Source of the DNA: Diplonema papillatum
Lineage: Eukaryota > Euglenozoa > Diplonemea > Diplonemida > Diplonemidae
Length of the DNA stretch: 64,000 nt
Direction: 5' to 3'
Assembly: GCA_030068145.1 (NCBI GenBank)
Contig: JAPJBO010000319.1
Coordinates: 164,495 to 228,494 of the forward strand
Position numbers and translations under genes: made by a program. Shown one piece after another: positions 30,535 to 42,200 of the stretch. The notes beneath the pieces are model-generated. The model saw nothing but the letters and a program-made list of their open reading frames with translations. It was not told the origin of the DNA and did no database searches. Position 1 is the first letter of the stretch; each line of letters begins with the position of its first letter.

Positions 30535-31506
30535 CTAGTCATACATCCGATCCGACTCATATGCGAGAATGATTCTCGCATTCTCGCATATTCTCGCATG
30601 CGAGAATGATACGAGTGAAATACGAGAATGTGTAAACCACTCAAGAACCATGTATTTGACCCGTATGCGAGGCTCCGACAGGAATACCAATTGAAGATAG
30701 CAAAAGAACGAAATAACGCTGCGCCAACTGCAGCTTTGTAGCTGGCATTGTGTCCTGCTTTCAAGACAAGGACACCTCAACACATTATGTTGTCCACAAC
30801 AACTCTGGTTGCTCCTTGGTATTCTTTCAATGCTTGAATAATGGTCGAAAACACGCTTCACAACATATGCTCCGTCCGCCACCGTGCCTGCAACTTCTCC
30901 AGCGGCTTCTTGCGTTTTCTTCTACGATTTCCTCTGGCTCGTTTCGTGAAGCTGGCAGCTACCATTCAGTTGCCGCTGACTTAGGAGGCACCGGCTTTTC
31001 GAATATTAGCCTCGGGGCCGTTTGCAGGTGCATTATTAGGTTGCAGGTGGCAACGGTCCGCAGGTACGTCCGCGAGCCCTTGGAATCTAGCGAGCCCAGC
31101 GACAGCGAGTCAAGGAGACCTAATCCTCAACTAACGCTAAAAGTACAAGCAATTTCGGTTCCCGAGTTCATAAACAGCTTTGAAAGCCTGCATCCACGAA
31201 CAGACGAAACGAACTGTGGCAGAGGAGGAAAGGAAAGTTCACTACACGGAGGAAGCTGCATCTGGAGAAGTTCGGAGGCCCAGTGGCGGCAAAATGCGCG
31301 CGGAAGCCTCGGAGACGACCTAAAACGTTGATTCTTGCCGGTTTCTCATGTGTTCAAGCATGCTGTACTGTGAGTTATCTCATTCTCGCATTTTCTCGCA
31401 CGTGCGAGAATATGCGAGAATATGCGAGAATTTTGCGAGAATCGGGGCCGCGACCCCCCAATACGAGAATATGCGAGAATACGAGTCGTATCGGATGTAT
31501 GCCTAG
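30535..31506. mobile_element. DNA-transposon-like element with terminal inverted repeats
   Basis: The two ends are imperfect inverted copies. The left end (30539 onward) reads TCATACATCCGATCCGACTC. The complement of the right end (to 31502) reads GCATACATCCGATACGACTC. Both are followed inward by clusters of GCGAGAAT or its complement (30565-30630 and 31380-31485). CTAG flanks both ends (30535-30538 and 31503-31506), so it may be a 4-bp target-site duplication, though CTAG is itself palindromic and could belong to the termini. Size is about 964 bp. It is a non-autonomous or decayed cut-and-paste element. Confidence 0.7.
30750..31331 (+). pseudogene. Possible transposase remnant inside the inverted-repeat element
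   Basis: A 193-codon frame lies inside the element. Its residues about 41-110 contain LLAF-S-SSGSFRE, VAADLGG--FSNIS and RRYVREP. This order resembles the N-terminal helix region of PIF/Harbinger transposases, where a G-S-F---GD---S---VSR block precedes a Y-(V/I)-x-x-P motif. No DDE catalytic region is visible, so this would be a remnant at best. The similarity is weak and judged by eye. PIF/Harbinger elements usually have 3-bp target duplications, which fits a CTAG flank imperfectly. Confidence 0.3.
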
Positions 31507-31788
31507 AGTTGGTCAGTGAGTGATTGGTGCGCACGCATGCATGGCGGCCGCATGCTAGTTGGAAGAAGGCCCACAGTGTGCGGCGCCGTGCGCCATACGG
31601 ATTTTATTGACACTACCCCCCGCATTGCACCCCCCGCATTGCATTCCGACGGATTCCGTCGGACTCACACGGAATAGCAATACTCCTGCACAGACACACG
31701 GATTCCCGTGATTTTTAGGAGTCACACGGGTTGGGAGCTGTCGGAGTAAAGAAATAAATCAGCGCACTCGTCATTCGTACAAATGCAC

Positions 31789-31816
31789 TAGTAAGAATGA
31801 CTAGTCATTCTTACTA
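31789..31816. repeat. Perfect 28-bp palindrome
   Basis: The sequence is identical to its reverse complement, centred on GACT/AGTC, with arms reading TAGTAAGAATGACT. It could extrude as a cruciform or be the fused ends of an excised or head-to-head inverted-repeat element. No gene is adjacent. Confidence 0.8.
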
Positions 31817-31864
31817 ATGCACTGGCACCGTGCTCATCACTGCCCCCACCCCCTACCTGTAACT

Positions 31865-32430
31865 CAGGGCCCGGGCCCTGGAAAAATTTCCCGGGTTTTT
31901 GGCCCTGAACGATTACCAAAAAAAAAACTCTCTGGCACGAGATGCATTTCGTTCACTATTCCATTCCAGGGCCCCAGACTGTCCTTGAGCTCAACGGATT
32001 CCAAAGCGTTCAAAAACGTCCTCGGAATGTATTTTTCGACACAGCCACGAAACCTGAAGGAGGTTTTCAGGCTCTGGCAGGTCTAGCAGGCTGCCGAAAG
32101 GGTAAACCACGGCTGTCACCCAAGGTGGGCGTCGAAAAAAACTTTTTTGGGCCAGAATCCCTAAAAACCCGCATTTCGGAAGGTTTTTGTCCCACATGGG
32201 CATTTTGACCATTTCACTTACTTAGAGCCTCCGCCCGCTCAGCCCCTATGGTAAATGCACAACTGTGAGCTTTTAATCAATTTATCAAGTATATTTCTTG
32301 ATTTTTCCTCGTCTTGCTCTCCGCTTGTTGTGGAAGCTGCAATATTGAAGACTCCGTCCTTAGATGGCGTGATTACCGTGGGCCTGGACCCTATCTGGAC
32401 CCTAGCGCTAACCCGGGGCCCGGGCCCCGG
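31865..32430. repeat. Pair of GC-rich palindromes sharing GGGCCCGGGCCC
   Basis: A 16-bp palindrome lies at 31865-31880 and an 18-bp palindrome at 32413-32430, with the same 12-bp core. The DNA between them is unique. They may be remains of one repeat family; no function can be assigned. Confidence 0.5.
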
Positions 32431-34569
32431 AGACCCTGGATTTGCAGGTACCCTTGCCCCCCGCCCCTCCCCTAAGTAAGTACCTGTCCAATTAGAACCG
32501 CTTACCGTGCCGGAGTGAGACCTTTCGGGAGAAGACGGAGCGCGATTCGATCAAGTCGACCACCCGCAACAAGGTGCAACGGAAGGTTTGGATGCGCCTG
32601 CCTCCCTGCTTCGTGTTTCACCACCCTGCTCTGAGAGCGTGATCCTTGCGGTGGCTTGGTTTCGCGGCGTGGTGTTCGGCATTCGATCGCGACTGGTTTC
32701 TCCCTTCGTTCCCTTTGGCGGCGGTGAATCCCCTCTACAACGAAAACCCCAGAATTGAGTCCGCTTGCTCGAAGCAGCAACCACATCTACAATCAACGAA
32801 CATTTGAATCTTACAAACGTGACACAGAAGGTCGCTCACACAGAGGCTCGTAATCCAGCGGACTTCTGTTTGTTTTCAGCCGTCTGTTCCCCGTGCACGC
32901 GCGATTGTGCACTTGTAACATGTCCCTGCACCCTGAGCAGGTTTTGACAGCTACCGCGCCTCGCGTCGATGCACCGGGGCTACACAATTCTATTGTTTTC
33001 CTATGTCCCAGTCCACCCGTTCATCTTCCTCCCTCTTTCACCGTAACATTCTACATCTGCGGACAGGTTTGCCGCGTTGCTTTCCCACTTCGGCTCTTAT
33101 TTTGCTCGCGGATCAAACCACAGAAGGTACAAAGCGCACCATACGGCAGGGTCGTCCGTTCGCAGTTGTGACACATTTTATTCATGCCGCAAAGTTTTGT
33201 TCGAGTTCCGTGCACTGTAAGGAGCCAATCCAAGATACCACAGCTCGCTAGGCGAATGCGAAGAAGAAAGGTTTCACAAGTCGCCATCAGGCGAAGTGTG
33301 TAGCTGGCTTTTCTCAGTCAGGAACTACGCACCCATCTAGTTTTGAGTGTGCACTCAATTCTTACTTTTCCTTCCAGCCTACCTCATTTCTTGGCCGCTG
33401 CTGCAGACTTTCACTCAAAACAAATGTGGAGCTGCTTGCCCCAAGCTGCGGCTGCCTTTCAGTCGTCAGCACAACATGCAGGACTGCAGAAGAACAACAA
33501 GGAAGCTCCCAGACTAACTAAATTCGGGTGTTCCTCATGAACAGCGTTCTATGAGGTTGGGAAGGTGGAGCACAGCTGCTGAGGGATGGGGCAGTGCAAG
33601 GGTAAGGTGAATGACTCCCCTCCTTGTGGTGGGTATGCACGAAAGTTCGTGTTATATATGCCCGCATGCCCCTATCCTTCGTTGACTGCGGGCTGGCACC
33701 TGCTGGATCCGCCTGCAGTCATATGTGATTGAATTCCACGCCCTGCGAAACAAGCACCTCGTAGGAAAGACCTGACCTCTGTTTGTGCTGTCTAACGAAA
33801 AAGACGACGTGCTGTCTTTTTTTAATGGTAGGAACTGCGATACTCAACGATTCTGCGGCTGTTTGGGGGTTTAAGAAGCAGCCGTGTTTGCGAGCAGGAA
33901 GTGTTTGAAATGCTAGGGGTGCAAAGGTTTCTCGTGTACAGCAGGGCAAACTCCCTCTAACAGCACCTTTCCTGGATTTGACTTGAAGCCAGATTTTGAC
34001 GCCCGCAACCTACAATTCGCAGCGCCTCTTGAACTCGACACCTTTTTCAATGCATTCCTGGCGGCGACCTCAAGGAGCACCCTTTTCCCGTGGCCATGAG
34101 GAAGTTCAAGGCAGCAAACCCCTCCCAACGATAAGTTGCTAAAACTGTGTCACCAATCAAAAGTTTCTGAAGCTAGTCTTTTTGTTGCAGCTCTTTCGCG
34201 GCTTCGAAGTATGCAGTGGAAAGATTGCCGTTGAGTCGACCTATTTCCTTCCCAGCCGCAGCTCTTTTACGTTTGCAGGACGTTCCTGCTGCATTCTCTC
34301 AATGGCACTGGTTTCTTGCGTTTCTTTTGTAAATACGGAGGCGCGAACGGGCGTTAACAAACATAAACAAAAGGCTGGAGGTGATTAGCAAACCCCTAAT
34401 ACCGACGACAATTATCGAGTTGATCGCCATGTACCCCGAACCAGCAATCTCCGAGCAGCATCTTCGCCTCCACCCTGCAGAACGGGAAGTTATAGACAGA
34501 CGGGCGGATGCGATGGGAACCTATCTGGCACTCGTTCGAACACTACTACTTTCAGTTGTCAGGTTCGTA

Positions 34570-35668
34570 ACCTGTGCTTGTCCGCTAGTCACTGATATCA
34601 ATTCTCTCTGTGCGGCGTTTGCATCGGACAGTTGTGCTGCGGCACAGGTAAAGGACAGCAGACGTTGCTGACACTGCACTGCCATCCAGGATTTCACTGT
34701 CTACTGTGCACCTGGTAGTGACGCAATCGCTTGCCTGAACGGCCTCTGCTTCAAGTTTTCCACGGCTGTTTCGCAGAATATCACGGAACAGTTCAAACAA
34801 ACCGCCTCACGCAGGGCAGATGTCATCGCATCTGACGTTGAAGAGTCTGTCCCTGCTGCCGTCCCGTGGATGTCCTGTGACTTGCGCGGTTCCAACGGAG
34901 TGCGGGTACACGACGTGTCTAGAAGAGCCTGAAGATTCCTGTAGGATCACAGATGACTGTCACTGGACAGGGTCTGAGAGCCTTGTGCGGGACGACAGCG
35001 AAAGTGTTCCTTCGTATACTCTCAACAGCGGAATGATGGAGTCTCCTACCTCACACAATTCGACCGACACTTTGTTTGGGTTCTCGCTGAAGACCGAAGT
35101 CGCGAGCCCGCGTGTTGCCAGCGAAATCTGTAAGACATTGTTTCACGAGGGCCGGATCGGACGCTTGGCCCGCATGTTGTCCGAAGAAGAAATCGCGCGG
35201 GCATCGCATTGACACCGGCGGCCGTCGACGCGTTTATGGACGGCAACGACGTGGCGGACGAGGGCATATGGGTGTGGTCCGATAGTGTTCCGTTCTTTTC
35301 GGCGGCTCACGGATGCTTCCAACCTTGTTCTTGGGACGGCCTGCAGACGGCCAATGATTACCGTTCTTCTGCGAGTTTCCGTGTGTTCGGACACCGATTG
35401 CAACGAAAAGGGGATGTGCCCATACAAATGCACTGTTCACGGACGGTGCGAGATCAGTCGAGATTGCTGTCCGAACGTTGTCGAAGAGGAAGACTGCCTG
35501 CGTCACCATCCTCACTGCGAGTGGGTGCCCTTGCGTTACGTGGGCGGGAAAGGGGTCTAGTGTGCAGACACTGCAGTCCAAGTGCATGGCCACGAGTGAT
35601 CTCACAGTCTACTGTGCACCTGGTAGTGACGCAATCGCGTGTAAAGATGGTGCTTGCTTCGGGTTCTG
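34570..35668 (+). pseudogene. Frameshifted fragment of the giant gene's lectin-like repeat unit
   Basis: Several frames here match the giant protein's repeat unit in order. 34573-34640 matches the VTDI--LC block. 34686-34750 matches the VYCAPGSDAIAC block. 34820-35212 matches the unit start (PSRGCPVT) through GRIGRLARML. 35209-35330 matches DG-D---EG-W-WSD. 35370-35540 matches CSDTDCNE through HHPHCEW. 35540-35668 matches TWAGKGSSVQTL and the CAPGSDAIAC block again. Frameshifts and stops separate the pieces, and the whole beta-helix section is missing. It lies on the same strand between the giant gene and its smaller paralogue. An exon-intron structure was considered, but the breaks do not fall at matching splice sites and conserved residues are lost at them. 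Confidence 0.8.
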
Positions 35669-36465
35669 ACTGGGTTCTGGTTTGGAGGCGCTTGGTGGTC
35701 ATAGTCGGTAACACTGGTCGAACAATCTAGCGTTATTTGTGGGTTAGAAAGTCGGTATTGTAAAGTCTCCGGTTGACCGTAGAGGCTTGGGTAAGGAGGG
35801 GGGTTGAGAGGGTTGAGAAAAGTGGAGGGTGCTAATCGCAGAGAACCAGGGACTAGAAACGGGAGTTCCGCTCGTACTACCCCGATAGCAACTGCTGGAA
35901 TGCGCTGGCCCGAACTTAGCACCAGGTCCCCGAACTTGCCACCAAACGCCGAGCTTGGCATCAGGGTTCAACGGGGCAGAAGGTCCGGGTTGCACAAACG
36001 CCGGACTGGACAAAGGTGCGGGTTTGCACAAACGCCGGCTTGGACAAAACGGTTCGGGTTTGCACCAACGCCGGTATATAGGCTCTCTCCATCAGTAGGG
36101 TGAACCGAATCTGTCTCACGACCCACTACCGGTCAGGTTGTCCTTGATTTTCGGCTTTCTGACACCTTCATACACGTTTCGTACGTCCACTGCCACAGCT
36201 CATTTCAGCTGGTCAACATGTGACCGACACTAGGATCGGGGTTCGCCGCTTTTTAAAAGCGGTGTTTAGCCAAACTCCCCGCTATTCTTGAGCAAAGCTC
36301 CCTGTTGCTGGTCACGGGTTGCGGGCCTCCTCGAGGATTTCCTGCGAAGCAAGCGCGTTCGTTCAAAACGGAAGCCTCGCCAAAAACTCTTAAAGGAGGA
36401 CGAAGGTTCGATATTTGAGAGTCTCTGATCTGAGGAGAAGTGGTGTAAGAGGCACCGCGATATAA
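35669..36465. other. Intergenic region with a short tandem repeat
   Basis: No gene is supported. It includes about three ~30-bp units (see 35985-36077) and a hairpin around 36247-36263 (CCGCTTTTTAAAAGCGG). The right end abuts the truncated reverse transcriptase. Confidence 0.5.
35985..36077. repeat. Three-copy ~30-bp tandem repeat
   Basis: CGGGTTTGCACAAACGCCGG-type units recur three times, joined by CTTGGACAAA-like spacers with small differences. This is a short minisatellite upstream of the retrotransposon fragment. Confidence 0.7.
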
Positions 36466-38523
36466 TCTTCCTATACCTACGGAATTCTCCAGGGCTGCCC
36501 GATATCAGTGGTCCTGATCAACGCGCTCCTCTCTGTTCTCTCGAAGGCCTTGGTCAGCCGAGCTCGGGTGAGTCCGAAGTCGTTCGCCGACGATCTGTAC
36601 CTGCTGTCGCAACTTGCGAGGCTACTCCAAGAGGGAATTCGAACCACAGAGGTGTTCGACAGCCTGACAGGCTTTGCCCTCAACGAGGACAAGTCGGTCT
36701 CCTTCTCGACGTCCCCAGAGCCTCCTCGCCTCGTGATCGGTCGCAAAATAATTCGATCGAGCAAAATAGTGAAGGTTTTGGGTGTCCCCCTGGGCACAGA
36801 GGGACCCGTTGACAACCGCAGGGCCAACGCCACGGTCGAGGCCGCGGCCAGACTTGAGGCGGCGCCGCTCATGCATCGCACGAAGTTCCGCATAATGCAG
36901 ACGATCGCAGCCTCCGCGTATTACGGGGCGGCCTACTGCACGAATACAACAGGTGGCTTCGTCAACAGCTCAACGCTCCGAACGGCACTCTCCGCTTGCG
37001 TGATCCCTCGATCTAACCGGGCGAAGAGCCCTCTTGCGGTTCTCTCCCTGGTTGCAAAAGCACACCTGTGTGATCCGGCATGCGCCTCAGGTTTCAGCTT
37101 ATTCCGCACGTTCGTGAAACAATACGGGAAAGAGAGGTTTCGGGTGAGGATGGACGCTCTCCTTCGCGTGGGAGCCGACTCGTCTATCAAGGGTCCCGTA
37201 GGTCTTATGGCTAATCTTCTGCGGGAGATAAGATTCCTACGGGCCACGCAGCACAGCTTCCAGTCCCTGTCTTTCGACGGGACTCCCGTGTCGCTACTCG
37301 GTAAAGAAGCCCCACACCTCTTTCGTGAGGGCCTGCGTCTGCGCGCGTGGCGTTACTTGACCACACAGAGACAAGGATTTGACGGAATCGAAGGAGGGGT
37401 GGACGTACGTGCCATGAATCGGCTTTGGCTGAACCGCGCGACGGACCACAAATTGAGTTCCGCGATCAGTCGATGTATTGGGGGAGCGGTGTACTCACGG
37501 GAATGGTGCCGCAGGAAGTGGGGTTCGGGGAGCGGCGACTGCGAGTTCTGCGACAGCGGTGCGACGGGGACCCTGTGGCATTACTACTGGCAATGTCCGG
37601 GCCCAGGTTGTAGATGGAACGAGCTGCGATCCCGGTTTTGCATTGCTGAGGCGATGGTCCGGGACATGCCCCAGTGCTTGTGCATTAGAGGGATACCCCC
37701 CTACGGGACCCCTCCTGACCTCCTGGAGAAGATCCAGAGGCTGATCGGTACGATCTCAATCGAGATGGCGCAGGCGCAGCGGAGCCTTGCGGCAACACGC
37801 CCTTGGGAACTCGCCTCAGGTGCGTCGACGAAATACGACGTACACTTAGCAACGGACAGTCGTAAGTTGCTAACGACCAACATCGGAACCCGCTTCGCAG
37901 CGACGTTGGTCTTCTGGCTGCGGAGTCTATCATGGGTCAGCTCCAACCCTCTCCCGACGACAGGCGTGGAACTCGCGCTTGATTTTGAGGCATTTACGCG
38001 TTCGAAGCTCCCAGGGAGAACCTTCGCCGAGAAGGGGCTGCAAATTGGGTACCTTATGCGAGCTATCAACGACCTGTGCTGCGCCGACTCAGGAGTCGCC
38101 TCCTTCCCTGGGAAGTGGCGGCAGGGGGTCTGTTCCCTCCGCTGTTTTGGTGCGCCGGCTATGCCGGGTTGTACCCACCGCCCACGCTTTGCGGCTGGAC
38201 GGAAGACCGAGTGGATGTTGGGCAAGCTGGAAACAATTTGCGCCCGTAACAGCTGGAACGATGCCGTGCCTGAATATCCGCACGACGTACCCTATGTTCA
38301 GTGGGAGTTGAGATTCTCTGTCAAGATGCTAGCCGCCGCCATAGGGCGGGCTATTGCCAAAAGGAGGAGAGCCCGCGAAACAACGTGCCAACACACGCCT
38401 GCCAGGCGGTCTCGTCCGCCAGTCAGAACGCCCCCGGCTGCGCCACCATCGGTGCAACAATCATCTTTGACAGGGCCACGGCTCGCTCCGCGCCCACGGC
38501 GCAACGACTTGCGCCCGCCGTAG
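36466..38523 (+). pseudogene. 5'-truncated non-LTR retrotransposon reverse transcriptase
   Basis: The frame is open from just after a TAA at 36463 to TAG at 38521-38523. It starts inside the RT domain: G-I-L-Q-G-C-P-I-S (from 36481) is the conserved RT block before the active site. F-A-D-D-L (from about 36582) is the catalytic YxDD-type motif. The upstream RT blocks, with the first catalytic Asp, are absent, which is typical LINE-style 5' truncation. Further on, C-E-F-C ... H-Y-Y-W-Q-C (about 37540-37600) is a CCHC zinc knuckle placed after the thumb as in R2/NeSL-like and related elements. The Arg/Pro-rich C-terminus follows. No in-frame stop interrupts the 3' two thirds, so the insertion is fairly young. 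It is probably not functional. Confidence 0.8.
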
Positions 38524-39219
38524 TAGTACGGGATAGTAGTGGGGCGACCGGATACTCCTCGGAGAGATGGTCCCTGCACTCTAACTCGTCTCTCTCTCTC
38601 TCTCTCTCTTCCTCCGCGTGCCAGAAACCAGCTTACGAACCTTAGTTTTGCATTACTTTGTCTCCAGGTTTGACATGTGAGGGTTTGCGGTTCAGCGGTT
38701 AGGAGACTGAGAAGGAATAGAGAAGAAGCATCGGCACGGGATATAGCCTTGGTGGATTCGTGTTCATTTTGGGACCTCTGGAGGACATGTCTGCAGTGCT
38801 GATGCATACTCTAACGTGCAGTAGGAACCTCGAGAAGACTACCCTTCTTCTCCAGTACCATCACCATGTTGGTGTTGGCACTACTGACCTCTGTGCCTAG
38901 GCTTGCCCTTACAGTCCACGTTTCCGAGGCAAACAGGAACACACGAAGCACGGGGCCAGACCTCAAGCCAAAACCAGCCAGCGCTAAGATACATTCTTGT
39001 CGATACTTGCTCGTTTCTCACAGGCAACTGTCAATGACAGAGCTGCCAAGGCCAAGCGGGCCAAACATAGCAACCTGTCACAGGAGATCATCCACCCCCG
39101 GGGGTGGGCTGCTAGTTTGACACTTACTTTTCTACACGTCGGGGGACGAAATTGAAAAGAAAACGACACTAGTCTGCACGCCCACACGGGGTCGTCAGAA
39201 ATATAAAGCAAACTAGCAA
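38524..39219. other. Intergenic region upstream of the paralogue, with a (TC)n microsatellite
   Basis: There is a TC microsatellite at about 38588-38611. An AATATAAAG stretch lies some 15 bases before the ATG at 39220, too close for a normal TATA box unless the 5' UTR is extremely short. An in-frame TAG at 39214-39216 fixes 39220 as the first possible Met. No other gene is seen. Confidence 0.5.
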
Positions 39220-42200
39220 ATGAGTGCAGCCGGGATCGTGCTTATTGGAGTGACTCTATCGTATGCTGCTGACAGTGATGACGGGCTGTCGGATGGGACA
39301 GCAATAGTTGCTACAGGAAGATTATCTGCATCACACAACGATGAGAACCCATCGATGCTGCTCTCGGAATCGAGAGATCGCAGAGGATCTGTTCAGGAAA
39401 GCGCGATGTCAGTCCTCTTTCCTGCCTCTCAGAATGATCCGCTCGAAAGGTCTGAGACCCTTGAGTTCACAAAATGTAGCTCCGAGATCTGCGAGGCGGG
39501 CCAAGAACAAGATTTGTGCTTGAGCAACGTCCAGTGTATATGGAATGGCACCTCATGTTTGCTGAACACAGCGTATTCTGCAGGTGGGGTCCTGGAAGGA
39601 ACGAATCTTACAGATATTACCTTTTGGTTTTCAGCAAGCACCAATGCTCCCGATTCTCATGCTGCCCACAGTATTTGCAGTACTTTGTGTCACAACGGTT
39701 TACTTGGACGCTTAGCTCGCATGCTCACGTCATACGAGGCGTTGCGGATGACAGCGCTGCAGCCGAAGGCAACAAATGCCTACATAGATGGGACAAATGA
39801 GGCGAACGAGTCTACTTGGCAGTGGTCAAACGAAATAGCATTCTGGACAACCACTGATGAATGCCTTCAGGCAGATTGCCCCTGGCTTAGTTTCCAGAAT
39901 ACCAGCGAGCACTACCTGCAGATGACTTCGAATGGAAGCTGGGAAGCCGCAAGTGGAGCTGTCCCATTCTTTTGTGAGTTTCCATGCCTCGCAGACACAG
40001 ACTGCGACATGCATGGTGCTAGCTGCCCATTCAAGTGTAATGTTCATGGCCGCTGTGAGTGTCTGGTCGATGAATGCCTGGAGTATCAGGCAGTTTGTAG
40101 CGAGGCTCAACAAATCTGCAATGACACTCAAATTGCTGCACCGAATACATGGCATTGCGTGTGCCCACCCCCTTCGTACGGAGAGGCACTGATGAAACCA
40201 GCAGAATGCGTGTTTGATGAGTGCACCGCTACTTGTTCGCACTGCGCAAATGGGACATGTGATGCTGCAGAACAGGTTTGTAGCGACCCTGACACAAGCC
40301 GAACTTCGGAGAATGATTGGACTTGTGTTTGTGTTGCGGAAGGTATCGGAAAAGCAACCGCGCGGCCTGCCGAGTGCATTTGCGACGACTGCTTGTCGGT
40401 ATCTCTGTGCCTGGTTGCGGGTCAGTTCTGCATGGACTACAATACAACATGCCACAATGGCACAGCACCGGACTTTTTTTGCGAATGCAAATCCCCAGCT
40501 GAAGGTTCAGCGCTTGGGCATGCGGCCTTATGCGAGCTTGAAGAGTGCTCAGTCCATGAGTCGACATGTACAGCTGCTAATCAAACGTGTTACGACCCGA
40601 GCATTACAGAGTTTGACAACTGGGAATGCCACTGCCCGCCGTGGTCAGACGCTGTAGAAGTTGGGAAGCCCGCCACATGTATGGTAGACGAATGTGAAAA
40701 CCATCCTTGCATAAAAGACTGCGTACCTGGATCGCTAGGATGCCAGCAGCTTTGCTTTGATGCAAACAGAAGCTCTTCCAGTCTCGGGGATTGGACGTGC
40801 TCATGTCCAGAACCTCTCACCTCTTCTTCTGTTGGCAAGCCTGCTCTGTGTTTCATCACACAAGTCCCAGACACGGATACGCCCGATACGTCAAGCCCTC
40901 CAACTGACGCACCCGAAACGCATGCCCCGGCCACACGAGCTCCGCCCACGAGCCCTCCTCCTACCTTAGCCCCAACACATGCCCCTGCAACAGAAGCACC
41001 TTCCACTCAAGCCCCGCCATCATTTGCACCAGCCACCCTTTCACCCCCAACAGAGTCTCCACCTACTCAAGCCCCACCAACAGAACCTCCACCCACACAC
41101 GCACCTCCAACAGCATCGCCACCCACACAAGCACCGGCAACAGAATCACCGCCCACACATGCACCTCCGACAGCATCGCCACCCACACAAGCACCAGCAA
41201 CAGGATCACCGCCCACACATGCACCTCCGACAGCATCGCCACCCACACAAGCACCGGCAACAGAATCACCGCCCACACATGCACCTCCGACAGCATCGCC
41301 ACCCACACAAGCACCAGCAACAGGATCACCGCCCACACATGCACCTCCGACAGCATCGCCACCCACACAAGCACCAGCAACAGGATCACCGCCCACACAT
41401 GCACCTCCGACAGCATCGCCACCCACACAAGCACCAGCAACAGAATCACCGCCCACACATGCACCTCCGACAGCATCGCCACCCACACAAGCACCAGCAA
41501 CAGGATCACCGCCCACACAAGCACCAGCAACAGAATCTCCACCCACACAGGCACCACCAACAGGGTCTCCACCCACACAAGCACCAGCAACAGTGTCTCC
41601 GCCCACACATGCACCTCTGACCGCATCACCACCTACACAAGCACCGTCAACAGAATCTCCACCCACACAAGCACCAGCAACAGAGTCTCCACCCACACAA
41701 GCACCAGCAACAGAGTCTCCACCCACACAAGCACCATCAACGGAGTCTCCACCTACACAAGCACCTTTTACAACGTCTCCACCCACACAAGCACCTCTCA
41801 CTTCAGCTCCTATCACACTATCACCTTTGACATCTGCACCACCGACTCAGTCCCCATCCACAATCGCCCCAATCACACGATCTCCACCCACAGCAGGGCC
41901 ACCTACAGTCTCACCAACACAAGCACCGCCTACCGCAGGCCCAGGCACTAATTGCACCGTTTTCAAAACTGAGGTGCTATGTTCTAATGTTTCCCATTGC
42001 AAATGGCGTGATGCATGTACAGATGTGTGCTCTACCGCGAACGACATGATTTCTTGTAACGAAAGCCCTTGGTGCGAATGGGTGAACGAAACCTGCCTAA
42101 TTGCTGTGCCATGCAGAGACCGCAAGTATGACGAATGTGAAAGTGGTGATTCCTGCCGTATCGTCGACGGGATGTGCATCGTAAATCCGGAGCATGGGTT

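Larger units (their letters stand above)
31507..34569. other. Intergenic region; palindromes, no supported gene
   Basis: No recognisable coding sequence. It contains a 28-bp perfect palindrome (31789-31816), two GC palindromes sharing GGGCCCGGGCCC (31865-31880 and 32413-32430), and a short inverted repeat around 31647-31667. Several ORFs of 60-100 codons on both strands have no motif and overlap each other. Confidence 0.5.

Noticed and set aside
34641..34685. Possible short GT-AG intron in the pseudogene
   Set aside because: GTAAAG ... CATCCAG looks like a tiny intron, but the bases between align with the conserved QTLP block of intact units, so it is decayed coding sequence.
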